From: Hirudinaria manillensis
Taxonomy: Eukaryota; Annelida; Clitellata; Hirudinida; Hirudinidae
DNA: 64,000 bases
Assembly: GCA_034509925.1 (NCBI GenBank)
Contig: CM067536.1
Coordinates: forward strand, 7,670,001 to 7,734,000
Direction of reading: 5' to 3'
Part shown: positions 52,152 through 62,244 of the stretch, piece by piece
Position numbering within the stretch: the first letter of the stretch is position 1
Layout of the letters: every line of letters begins with the position of its first letter
Notes under the pieces: generated by a model
The model's database searches: none
Seen by the model: the letters and a program-made list of their open reading frames with translations, nothing else
Told to the model about the DNA's origin: nothing
Made by a program: the position numbers and the translations under genes

Positions 52152-54226
52152 TGCTTTTTTGAGACTTTTTTATTCAAAATTCAAAACTCTAGCCAAAAGA
52201 CCACAAATCACATCCAAAAAATTATCATAAATTCATGGTATATCCCAAGGGAATTTAAGTCCTGTCTAGGGGATAACCTAAGTTCCAAAGTCACAAAAAA
52301 TTTGGTGATATGTATTATTATTATTATTATTATTATTATTGCCATTGTTTCAAATTTGAAAGCAGAATTCACCTCTGATTGGATGGATATAGTTCGTTGT
52401 GACCAACAAGAGCATAGCCTACAAAATTTATTAATATTATAATGGTGATATAAACTTTAATGAAGTGTGCCAAAAAATTCGTCACACTGGGAAACCATGT
52501 CAATATTTGTTATTTTTTATTATTTTGTTATTATATGTCATATTATCAATTATTATCAGTAATAAACTATCACTTTGATTCACTATTGTTTAGTATTATT
52601 AATCAGTATTATCATTCAAATGTTGTAGCTCATAAAGTTATGCAACTAAATATACAATACAGAGGTATAAAAACAATTCAGTTCAATGCTTCAAACCTGG
52701 ATTGTTGCCACTGCTATTGAAGGCAGGCCTGGGCTTGAAGATGGTGCCGTCATTGAGTACGATCGTCTTCAGCAGCTCGGGGGCACTCGGTCCGACCAAG
52801 GGATCTGCATTGGCACCTTCCCCGGCCTCTCTGTTTTCAAGTTAAAGATATCAAGATGATTGAATAAATAGTTAAGTGGAGTATCATGATACGCCTATGA
52901 TAACTGATGTCCACTGCAAAAACACAATATCATTTAAACATCATCATATGTCTTGCCTAACGAGTGATTCACTATGCACATTCTTTATTTCTATCCATCA
53001 ATCCAATTGTGGCCAAATACAGTTGCATTGAAAGATTAATCAATAAGTTAAGATTTGACAAAGGAGTCCAAGAAATCTACAACAACAAATCATGTCATCC
53101 ACACAAGTGCTATTATTAGAAGCACCACAACCATCATTATTTCTACCATCACCATCATCATCATCATCACAGATGTTGTCCACATAAACACCATCAGTGC
53201 ATAACAATGCCACCCTCATCATTCCTTCAAAGCACAAAGGAAGTGTCCGGCACTGAATGGAAAGCCATCCCGGAGGAGGAAAAGCAAACCGATCGAAGCG
53301 CGAAAGAGTGCGGAGACGTTTCCGCGCGGTACTCACACGTGGTCGCTGCTAGTGTTGCGAAGGACCTGGAGAAGCTCCTGGGCGAGAGCAGGATTCGCAG
53401 AATTCTGGGGCGCGTCGAGGGCTTTCTGTGCCTCCGAGGTCAACCAGGAGCTGTGGAGGAGACTGTTCTTTCGAGTCTGAGGCAGAGGATTTGGAAAGGG
53501 AAGTTCCGACAGCACTGGGCGATTGAAAATAATTTCTCAGTTGTTTAATTTATTCAAGCATTTATTTATTTATTTATTTATTTATTCATTCATTCATTTA
53601 TTTATCAGTACTAAGCTTTAAGCATGTCATGAGTTCAGTGTAAATAAAAAAAAATTAAATTAAAAACATGTAAATTAATTTAATAAGTAACAAAAACAAA
53701 TAGCATCAGGATTTAAGAATGTTTTCTTTACATAATGTAATTATATTCCAAGTAAATTATCAGCATGCTTTATTCCACTTTAGTATTTTCAAACAATAAA
53801 ACTTTTTTGAAACTTTTCTAATTAAACTACAAATTTTCACATTAACCCAAGACATTTAAATTACAACAATTATTATCATTTAATCTCTAAAATCCATTAT
53901 GCATTTCCTAATCACGAGAAATGATTTCAGTCATACCTTAAGGCACGCACAACTAATGCTACTCGATAAACAAAGAATTTGCATGAATTTTAGTAATATA
54001 ATATAATAACTTTTTCCCTTACATTGAAAAATACTCTCGAAAAACTTAGATACACAACAACGTTTATGTACAGTTATGGTTATCAAATACTTTCTTTAAG
54101 TTAACAATTAACGATATAACGTGTTAATTTGCCACCAGGTTAACATTTAAAAAATGACTAACAGTTTGTAAGACTGGAAATTCCAGCCAAAGTTATGATT
54201 GGCACACTGGAGGGATCTGTATTCAT
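37673..54226 (-). CDS. NIPBL: NIPBL / Nipped-B / Scc2 cohesin loader, complete, 41 coding exons, 2342 aa
   Basis: NIPBL with MAU2 loads cohesin onto chromatin and drives loop extrusion. Exon 5' ends (minus strand) in order: 54226, 53514, 52830, 52418, 52068, 51669, 51162, 50474, 50143, 49874, 49413, 49022, 48613, 48215, 47917, 47434, 47027, 46794, 45797, 45192, 44861, 44432, 44065, 43720, 43375, 43145, 42704, 42408, 42173, 41822, 41444, 41118, 40879, 40462, 40133, 39671, 39389, 38854, 38539, 38220, 37888. The exons total 7029 nt, in frame throughout. The N-terminus (PIITLAGISSLTNLL then SELPFPNPLP) matches the MAU2-binding start of vertebrate NIPBL. A low-complexity, Gln- and His-rich region follows, then the HEAT core (KPEWPAAELLLSLLG, FDIYLTQILKVL, RVNDEEGI) and a basic/acidic C-terminus. 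Length is between fly and human. The start codon sits 15 nt inside an exon with acceptor at 54241, so a non-coding 5' exon exists upstream. Confidence 0.96.
43430..43548. repeat. Imperfect GTGAGTAGTAAATGG repeats in NIPBL intron 24
   Basis: Several degenerate copies of GAGTGAGTAGTAAATGGGTG. Each contains a GTGAGT donor-like word on the plus strand (not the gene strand). Confidence 0.75.
45224..45345. repeat. 21-bp AT minisatellite in NIPBL intron 19
   Basis: About five copies of ATAAATATTATTATATATAA plus T, one with a G substitution. The array is purely AT-rich. Confidence 0.9.
48816..49022 (-). other. NIPBL exon 12: 12-His run before a conserved STFK block
   Basis: About 12 consecutive His codons (CAT/CAC mixed, 48948-48985) follow a KEEKKKKR basic run. 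They precede RKFHALIDQVVEAAEEID then LSTFK, which aligns with the STFKRF/LEDMDF region just ahead of the HEAT core of NIPBL. Confidence 0.85.
49975..50045. repeat. (ATT)n in NIPBL intron 9
   Basis: About 22 ATT units flanked by (CAT)n runs (49912-49945, 50076-50099). Translations of it give the poly-Asn and poly-Leu ORFs here. Confidence 0.95.
50696..51162 (-). other. NIPBL exon 7: Gln/His-rich low-complexity region
   Basis: Residues about 282-437. Pro/Ser-rich sequence is followed by several runs of Gln (up to eight) and a His run, from mixed CAA/CAG and CAC/CAT codons (50745-50890). Mixed codons suggest selection on the protein, not simple slippage. Vertebrate NIPBL also has a disordered N-terminal half, but not this polyQ. 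Confidence 0.85.
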
Positions 54227-54241
54227 GGTCCAGCTGGAGAA

Positions 54242-55450
54242 CTGTAACAAAAGAAGATAACTTATATCAGTTCACATAGAGCAGTGCTTTAGGACAATGT
54301 TTCCAATGCAATTAACACATTTAAAAATGCAGAAATAGACATTGTATTGTATTATACTCCATTTGTCCTAATTTACCTAGCAGTATTTGTTGTTCTGCTC
54401 TTTGAAAAAGAAACAAAGTTTGAAATTAATTTCATTCAAGTATTAGGAATTGCAATTTGTTAACGCATTTGGTTCAAGAGCAACTTGCTGAATGTTTGTG
54501 AATGTCTAAAAGTGACCAAGACAGTGTCCAGTTTAGTAGGCATTTAATTATAATAATCTCCAAGAAGTTTGAAAGCTACTAAAATCAAATTGATATGGAA
54601 ATAAGCAAAAACTCTACATGTAAATAAATATGTACACAACTATGTCAATGCTCAACAAAACATATTGAATTTATTATTCACTTTGTCAAAAACTAACGTA
54701 AATTTTTGAAGCGACAAGAGTCAGGTAAGCAACGGCTAAAATGCACGCAATTACATAACTATACGGGCGCTAAATTATGAAATATAAAAAAAACATTATA
54801 CACTCAAACAGTGATGTAACATTTTGCAAAGAATGTTATTTGATTTCCTGATGACACGATTTTTTAATGCTAGTCAGTTTCCATCAAAACAGGAAAGTGG
54901 AAAAGTAGTCGTCACCTTCAAGGTTTATTCAATCTGTCCGATGTTTTTTGTAGTACATCATACATCCACCATTAAGTAGAACGGCTGGCGTAAGACGAGC
55001 GATACAATTGGGTAAGTTCAATAACAAATTATTTTTTTTGTAATTGGGCAATAAAATGGCTTCCTCAACTCTTTGTTAAATAATTTAATCCGATGCTACA
55101 AACATAATCAACAAAAAGTATGGCGTTTACCTAAACCGTATCACTCACTCACAAAAAGCATAATAATCCCTAAACAATAAAGTTCCACAAATTCAAACTT
55201 CTCTAAATGCTTACAAATTTACATATTTAAATTCGCATCTAAATAATGTTTAATGCTTGTAATTTCTGAAGAAGTGTATAGTTAAGCAGACTAAAGTTAT
55301 CACAAGTAAAATAATGTTTTTTTCTTTTATTTATATTTTTTTATTTGTAACAATTTTTAATAGTAAATTAATTTTTTTATTTTTATTTAGATTTTTTAAA
55401 AATAATTTACGGCTACACTGAATGTTTCATCGCGGCTGGTGCATAGTTTT
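54242..55450. other. Divergent intergenic region NIPBL(-) / eL37(+)
   Basis: About 1.2 kb of AT-rich sequence between head-to-head genes. It should hold both promoters and the non-coding first exon of NIPBL. I see no clear TATA box or CpG-rich core and could not place the NIPBL start. Confidence 0.4.
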
Positions 55451-55453
55451 GAT

Positions 55454-55470
55454 CTTTCTTTCTCTTCCGT
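55454..55470 (+). promoter_or_regulatory. 5' TOP-like pyrimidine tract at the eL37 start
   Basis: CTTTCTTTCTCTTCCG lies 18-33 nt before the ATG. A C followed by an uninterrupted pyrimidine run is the usual start of ribosomal-protein mRNAs and makes their translation growth-controlled. Confidence 0.6.
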
Positions 55471-55486
55471 TCGGCGTTGAGCTACA

Positions 55487-56026
55487 ATGGTAAATATCGT
55501 GCTTTTCGTAGTTTTAATCGCTGTGCTTGAAATTGGACATATAATGGATTAGAAAGTGTCGAATTTAATAGAATTGTAACATTTTATTGGATTTGAAGTA
55601 GGGCGACTGCCGATTGACGGACTGAATGATAAATTCTTTAAATTTCAACAGACCAAGGGTACATCAAGTTTCGGAAAGCGCCACAACAAAACCCACACAC
55701 TGTGCCGTAGGTGCGGTGGAAGGTGCTACCACATCCAGAAGAAGACATGCGCCCGTTGCGGATATCCTGAGGCTCGCATGAGGAAATGTAAGTTGGATTA
55801 ACTATGTGTTACTTGTGTCGGGCAACGTGGTCATCGATAAATTGACGTGACTGATGTATTGTCTGTCTTTGAAATAGACAACTGGAGCGAGAAGGCCTGC
55901 AGAAGGCGTACTCAGGGCATTGGCAGAATGAGGCACCTCAAGAAAGTCTTCAGAAGGTTCAGGAATGGCTTCAGGGAGGGAACCGTCCCCAAGAAGGTCA
56001 AGGCCGCCGTCCCAGCTGCCAAGTAA
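55487..56026 (+). CDS. RPL37: Ribosomal protein eL37 (L37), 95 aa, 3 exons
   Basis: A 60S subunit protein that binds rRNA through a zinc finger. Exons 55487-55489 (only the ATG), 55652-55787 and 55878-56026; phases match and the sum is 288 nt. The sequence begins [19 protein letters not shown] and keeps the C-x2-C ... C-x2-C zinc site (CRRCGG ... CARCGY), then the [10 protein letters not shown] and TGxGRMRHL-like blocks (here [17 protein letters not shown]). Length fits (97 aa in human). Splitting right after the ATG with a pyrimidine-rich leader is typical of ribosomal protein genes. I looked for a box C/D snoRNA in both introns and saw none. It is transcribed away from NIPBL. Confidence 0.97.
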
Positions 56027-56238
56027 ACCGTTGGACATCCCCCTATAGACATTTGGTTTAGAACGCCTCTGGTTGAATACAAGTCGTTATCCGTCTTGCA
56101 CATCTGTTTTGTTGCATTGTTATGGGTCTAAAATGGTTGATTGGATGGTTGGGAACTCAGGTCAGAGCATAGATGTTGTAGAATGAAAATGGCACATGGT
56201 TTGGGTCAAATTTATTAAATTTAGTTTTTGAATGGGAG

Positions 56239-57819
56239 TCAAATGTTGTGAGTGTCCAGATTCAACACATTGTTCAGTCTGATTTCAAGGGTTACTGCAT
56301 CAATGTTGTCTGAGAGAATTGGCATTTGGTTGCCCTGAAATTTTAAACTGAATTTAATTAAAAACTGCAGATTTAACTTTGTAGGAGGTCAAATGATTGG
56401 ACTGAAATGAGTTACTAACATCCATTCTAGCAAGATTGAGATATTTGTCTCAAAATTGAGATTTTAATTACTATCAGCGAGACGAGTGTTCTATGCTTTG
56501 ACTTTGTTTCTATGAATTAATTTGTTTTGGAGTTACAAAGGGGACTGGAAACCTGTAACTTTAGCTCCATAGCAATGGCAAGGGACAACCCTTTGACCAC
56601 TTTGACTGCCTTTCTGGCTAGGATGACGTTGTGCTCTATTTCTGTCCCGATCTGTGGATTTTCCATCTTGATGATTGCAACGATTTCCTTGATCGACTTG
56701 CTTGGGTCATCGGGAATTGCTACGAATCTGGAAAGTGATTTGGAGGAGGTGTATTTTACTCAAGTTTTAGATTGTGAATGTATGGCAATCATCTCTTATT
56801 TGGTACCACATAATTTGAGCAATGATGCAACTATTGGTAGTCTGTTGAATTTTTTTGTGATATCTCCTTTTGATTGGTAAAATGCTGCATTGCTGTCCTC
56901 ACTTCTGATAGACAGCAGTGGAAAGGGTCAGTTCCTTCTCAGCTTCTTCGACCTGAGTCTTCCTAAGTCGATCCATGGCTTTTGATTGGTCGATAGGAGA
57001 TCCTGTGTCGCAGCATGTCAGCAACCATTTGTTTCGTTTGTTGAGGTAGTACTGGGCCTCGATCAGATCCCTTCTGATGTCTTCAATGGAATTTGATAGA
57101 CCATCCATTCTCTTTAACTGTTTTTCCAGATCGGACATCAGTCGGATGCCTTTCTGTGGGCGTGTTCAGAGTCAAATTTGATTTATTTTAACATCTTAAT
57201 GTATCGCATGTTATGATTTCATCGTTTTGTTAAACTCAACGATTTGGGTGTCATAGAGACATATGGACGGCGTTTATTTCAAGATAGGTCTTGAAAATAC
57301 ATTTGGTCATTAGCTGCATGAAGGTTTAAGCTTTAGGATAACTTCGGTGGTTCTATTCACGATAGTTTAACTGCAGCGAGGATGCAATGTCGAACGATAA
57401 TAGGAGCTATCGGTCAATTAATTCTATCTCAAAATAGAAGCCCTGCTAATGACTTGTCGGTTATTTAATTAAAGGAGTAAATTGTTTTAAATTTTTCAAT
57501 TACATCGAGTGAATTCCTGCAATGTTCCAGGATTTCTAGAGTTAATTCATGCAGCTGAAGAAGTTTCGCTGTTTTCTTCCTATTCACGCTCTATAATTTA
57601 ACATTAAAACATTTGCTTTAAGATTTTAAAAATATAATTATTTATGATGCCTCTAAAATTTTCGCATGTAATTAATATTACACTTTGGATAATGATTGTT
57701 TTAAGTGCAATACTTTTAATCTCAACCTGAAACCAATGTTCTCTATGCGATTCTAGACTTGCAGATTTCCTATCCAAAACTTTATTGACAGCCCTTTGAC
57801 TTCTGAAAATCGACCTCAT
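56239..57819 (-). CDS. Divergent Qbc-SNARE of the SNAP-25/23/29 family, 204 aa, 4 exons
   Basis: SNAP-25-type proteins give two SNARE helices (Qb and Qc) to membrane-fusion complexes. Exons 57819-57727, 57153-56903, 56727-56553, 56334-56239; phases 0, 2, 0 match; 615 nt. The N-terminal half aligns without gaps to SNAP-25: SLES, then GIRLMSDLEKQ for GIRTLVMLDEQ, putting Gln43 at the zero layer. A Cys pair (Cys78-79, WLLTCCD) lies where SNAP-25 has its palmitoylated Cys cluster. The C-terminal helix has MELKLQGNQM for NEIDTQNRQI, putting Gln173 at the second zero layer (Gln174 in SNAP-25). Total length (204 against 206) also fits. Identity is otherwise low, so it may be a fast-evolving paralogue and not the main neuronal SNAP-25. 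It lies tail-to-tail with eL37. Confidence 0.72.
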
Positions 57820-59150
57820 GATAAATCGACTCTTTAGACTCTGTTTTTTACTTGCGAATAAATATCAAAACAACTCTCAACGCAACAGCCATGAGATTCG
57901 TGACGTAGATGTGGCCGAGGTGAATCTAATGGCGACAGTAGTGGAGTTGAAAAATACAATTTTAGCAAGTGTACACTTCTACCTCCTGTTGCAGATTAAA
58001 AGTCCTATTTGAGTAGCAATCATCATGGAGATGAAATGATATCTGAAATCAATCGGCAGACTGTTTGCCATTTTCTTCTGGTTAAACAAGTTGTTCCTAG
58101 TCCCTTTGGTCGGATAAAAAATAGTTAATATGCAGAGCAGTTTTACATCGTTGGTCATAAATGAAAGTTGATATTATGTGACATTTATTCGAAAATACCC
58201 TAAGAAACACCATCAAGAGATTTTTTTTTGTCTTTGAAGAATAAATAGAACCAAATATCGCCCCTAGTGCGCGTGGATCATGTCAACAATCCCCGACCTA
58301 AATCCCCCGCAAACTTTAGACTGAAAGACTAAATCGATTGAAAGCAATCAATTTAATCTTTTGTTTATTTACATCTGTACATCTCGTATCTATATCTAAG
58401 CACAGCCTCGCTATTCAATGACTGGCGAACGTTAATACCAAGATTCTACAAACCGGTTTGGCAAAACCTCTCTCTCCTAAAGTTGATTATTTGTCCAACA
58501 AATCCCAAGTCCAGCCATTCCAAATATCGTTCTTCACGAAAGATTTTCAAGCGCCAGAATAGGAGGATGCAGACAAGGAAGATTTTTATTAGATTCGTTC
58601 ATTCGCGCATTGACAATCATTTTATTTGGAAATAAAAAGAATCATCGTCATCAAAACTAACAAAAGCGTTCTCCGTTGCGGCCAAAACCAACACCGAACG
58701 AGTTTGCCAACGTTTGAGAGACACGCACACACGCACATACGCACATAATTGTATCGATGCACATTTCAAAACGAGAGAGATAATCGAGATACTTTTTAAG
58801 TTAGGGATACACTTTCCTTGGAACGGCCACGTGATGTTTAGGGACGCGGGCGGTTAAGAAGGGCCTTGTATGGGCCAAGTTCGACCCATTGGTGCGATCC
58901 CTGGGAGCCACAGTAGGGCCCATCTCAGCCCCGCCCGAGGTTTTAGATTTCAACGAGAGAGGGGGGTGTATGTTTTTGTGTGTGTATATGGCCCTGGGAG
59001 AATGTTGTAGAAAAATCCATCATGCGTGTGGAACAATCGTTTTAATTAAGAACTGCAAACTAAAATCGGAGCATAAAACCACCGAGCGGCCAGTCGTCCG
59101 GTCGGGTAGTGGAGATGAATAGCGGCAATGAGCGTCGGACGCCGGTCGCT
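57820..59150. other. Spacer upstream of the SNAP-25-like gene
   Basis: AT-rich to about 58800 with nothing coding that I can support. A GC-richer stretch (58820-59150) holds CCACGTGATG (58828-58837, E-box) and CCCCGCCCG (58930-58938, GC-box-like), then the CRE below. Confidence 0.4.
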
Positions 59151-59153
59151 CGG

Positions 59154-59161
59154 TGACGTCA
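59154..59161. promoter_or_regulatory. Full palindromic CRE (TGACGTCA)
   Basis: The consensus CREB/ATF site is perfect. It lies at the edge of a GC-rich patch and about 100 nt before an acidic ORF region on the plus strand, which fits a promoter. A short hairpin TGGAGC-TTG-GCTCCA follows at 59201-59215. Confidence 0.5.
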
Positions 59162-59274
59162 TTGCGACGGGTCGACGCTGGTGGTCTGTAGTTGGGGTGA
59201 TGGAGCTTGGCTCCATTCATTCCCCTCTAAAGTCAACGAACAAGAAGCTTGGCGATGGAAGCAGCGGCAGCAGC

Positions 59275-59691
59275 TGAAGTGACGACGACGACGACGACGA
59301 TGGTGATGATGACGACGACGATGGCGACAGACGCGAAATCGTAAAAACCACTGCACTCCGCCTACGTTCCTATGCCAACCTAACTCGCAAAGGAACGTCG
59401 CGAGCAGCAGATTCAGAAGAAGAAGATGACGAAGACGACGACGACGATGAAGCTGGAACTTTACAAGGAGATGTCATCGAATACCATGTCGTGGCAAATG
59501 CCTTCGGATCCGGGAGCCCGTCGAGCTCCCCTGATCCGTGGGGGGGGGCTTTGTCCGGGGATGGGATTAAAGGTGCGACGGAGAGGGAACGTGTCGGAAG
59601 AAGAGACAGAAAGCTCGAGGATAAGAAAACGAATCGAGAAGTCTTTGTAGCGTTCTCTGAAACCTCGAATAAAATACGAAAAAATAAATAA
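59275..59691 (+). CDS. Possible acidic-protein exon or ORF (unproven)
   Basis: This frame is open from just after a TGA at about 59272 to a stop at about 59691. It encodes a DDDDDDD-rich start from a (GAC)n run, then RREIVKTTALRLRSYANL, a second Glu/Asp run, DVIEYHVVANAFGSGSPSS and a charged end. There is no ATG before the first Asp run, so it would need an upstream exon (an acceptor-like CTGAAG lies there). Composition looks coding, but (GAC)n repeats can mimic this. Another acidic stretch with similar style follows at 59939-60060 and a third at 60163-60411. I could not splice them together. Confidence 0.3.
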
Positions 59692-60162
59692 TAACAACTG
59701 TTATTATTAATATTATTATTATTATAATTATATTTTAATTATAAACCAATGACACGTGAATAAGTAGCCTTGCGATCGAGCGAGATCTTTTTAAATTAAC
59801 CGAGAATTCGACGAGAATCGACGGAAAACGTTCCGAGAGTCGGAACGAAGACCGTTTAGAAATCGGACGATCGGGGAAGACGAGAAGAAAGGAGGAGGGA
59901 ATCGAGCAGACGACACCTGTGAATCCTGACCTGCAGGTTGGACTTTCGGCACGCCAAAAACGTGACGGACGCTCGCTCTACAACCACGAAGATGACGACG
60001 ACGACGACGAGGAAGATGGATCGGGAAACTTTGGAAAACAATTCACGTCAAACGTTTTATGACTCGGAAAGAATTTTAAACTTTAAACGAACACCTCGTC
60101 GTCGTCTTCGTCGTCGTTTTTCGACGGATTTTGAAATTTAAAAATCGTAAAAAAAAAATAAA

Positions 60163-60316
60163 TTGAAAAAGGAGACGACGACGACGACGACGACGATGGA
60201 CTGCATTGCATCGGAGGAGGAAGCAGCTCAGAAATTGATTCGGATCGGAACAGGGGGAGGAGCCAACGACCTAGGGTTTCCAACCAGATGGAGTCGACGG
60301 AGCGATGATGAAGACT

Positions 60317-60359
<43 letters not shown>

Positions 60360-60411
60360 CGACCTTCAAAATACAAGACAAAGCCAAAGCCCACTGCGGA
60401 TGACTAGATGA
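60163..60411 (+). CDS. Possible small ORF with poly-Asp from a (GAT)n run (unproven)
   Basis: An open frame from ATG encodes 82 residues: a Thr run from (ACG)n, MDCIASEEEAAQKLIRIG, a Gly/Trp/Arg segment and about 15 Asp from (GAT)n (60303-60360). It could be an exon of the same gene as 59275-59691 or just repeat-driven. A different frame over the first half is also open and acidic. Confidence 0.25.
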
Positions 60412-60420
60412 TAGCAATGA

Positions 60421-60551
60421 TGTTGTGGTAGTGATGATGATGATAGTAATGATATTGTGATGATGATGATAGTAATGGTATTGTGATGATGATGATAGCA
60501 ATGATATTGTGATGATGATGATGATAGTAATGATATTGTGATGATGATGAT
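60421..60551. repeat. Tandem repeat of about 30 bp based on GATGATGATGATAGTAATG
   Basis: Four copies of a unit beginning GTGATGATGATGATAGTAAT and ending GATATTGT, with one- to three-base variants. It continues the (GAT)n run just upstream. Confidence 0.85.
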
Positions 60552-61295
60552 CAAACCACAGCAGGGTTCATAAACCACGTACCCTTATCGGCAAACAAGG
60601 TCAGTCTTAACTATTCGTTTATTTATAAATTAACTTAACTTAACAATTTAATAATTACCATTCAATTATCCATTTGACGAGCTACCAATTATTAAATACC
60701 AGCTGATAATTATTAAATAATATTATTAAATTATTAAATACTAAATATTATTAAATCATTAAATATTATTAAATACTAAATATTATTAAATTATTAAATA
60801 CTGATAATTATGAATTTAACTACAATAATAATTAAACAGTCAAACTATCAATTGACCACATTATGCTCAGTTGCCAGCCCATAGCTATTAGCAACAAGAG
60901 GTAGTATATCATATATGACAAATAATAATAATAATAATAATAATAATGATAAATCATAATAATAATAACAACAACAATAATAATAATAACAAAAATTAAA
61001 TAATAAAAATTATAATATAATAATAATAATAAGATGTAATAGCAATGGAGCAGTGGCTCTGGCAGGTCAAAGACGTGAAGGTGAGAAAAGGAATGCGAAG
61101 GACAAAAAGTTCAAGGATGAAAAAAAAACGAAGCAAATCCAAGTCGAAGGTTTTGATGATGATTTTGTCTGACAGACTCTGCTTAGACTCTTTGGAGGAG
61201 AACCTTTGGAAACCATCATCATCACCATCATCATCGTCGTCGTCATCGTCATCATCATCAACTAACACTGTCACTGTTTATAATATTATCACTGA

Positions 61296-61502
61296 TTAAT
61301 TAGAGAAAATGGATCAAAATTCCGTCAGGGATTCTTTTGCCTTCGATTCCAAAGCGGAAGGAGACGATCTCCAAAGCAGAGACAACAACAACAACAACAA
61401 CAGCAACAGCAACAACAACAACAACAACCTGTGACAACGACAACGAAAGAGAACCCCCCAGCCGCAGAACCAGGTCCCCTGCACCTCGAACCACGGATAT
61501 AA
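61296..61502 (+). CDS. Possible polyQ exon (unproven)
   Basis: This frame is open for 68 codons to a TAA at 61500. It encodes an Arg-rich stretch (RFQSGRRRSPKQR), a run of about 14 Gln in mixed CAA/CAG, then PVTTTTKENPPAAEPGPLHLE. The mixed codons and Pro/Glu-rich tail look protein-like, but no start or clear acceptor was placed. A second (CAA)n run with CAG breaks lies at 61561-61637. Confidence 0.25.
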   Translation, partial: LIRENGSKFRQGFFCLRFQSGRRRSPKQRQQQQQQQQQQQQQQQPVTTTTKENPPAAEPGPLHLEPRI

Positions 61503-61727
61503 ATAGCAGACGGAGATGCATTGGAATAGAAAACAATGATCGATCGAAGTAACGAAGAATCGCAACAACAACAACAACAACACCAACAACAACGACAACA
61601 ACGGCAGCAGCAACAACGACAACAACGGCAGCAGCGACAAGCGAAAACACGGCAGTGGAGACTGCCAAATAAAAAAGGAGATGAAGAAGTTTTTTTGATT
61701 TGCGTAGCGAGCTCATGCAGAGAAGCA

Positions 61728-61731
<4 letters not shown>

Positions 61732-61768
<37 letters not shown>

Positions 61769-61795
61769 ATTGGTTGGCTGGCTGGTTGATCGATC
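61732..61795. repeat. (GATT)n microsatellite, degenerating to GGTT/GGCT
   Basis: About a dozen GATT units with GGTTGGCTGGCTGG variants at the right end. A related (GATT)n is at 12388-12410. Confidence 0.9.
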
Positions 61796-62244
61796 CTAAG
61801 AAGAGCAGCAACGATGATAACAAGGATGATAACGATGACGATGACGACAACGACGAGGATGGTCATGACTACTGCAAGAATAGGAAGTCGGAATAAAAAG
61901 TCCGTCATGTTCCATGCCGAATTCAGGAGCCAAGGTGCAGCCGTCATGGCATTCACGGATTTTTGCCGGATTATAATTATTATAATAATTATTATTATTA
62001 TTAACGATATTAATGTCATCGTCGTCGTTATTATTGTTGTTGTCCTTAATATTTACAAGAGCGCACGCACACTCACTGGACGACGGAGACATAATTGGCC
62101 GTAACAAACTCCTAAGACCCTCTTCCTCCTCCTCCGTCACGTCGCGCCTCGACTGCCCGTGGGGAGGAGTCGAGTCCGACAGGGCAAGAATGACCTTCTT
62201 TTTTTTCAGGGATGTGTAGGTCTCTGACGACGACGACGGGTTCA

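Noticed and set aside
61300-62019. 239-codon hydrophobic minus-strand ORF (Val/Ala/Leu runs)
   Set aside because: It is the reverse complement of (CAA)n, (GAC)n and (GATT)n repeats. The apparent membrane segments are repeat translations.
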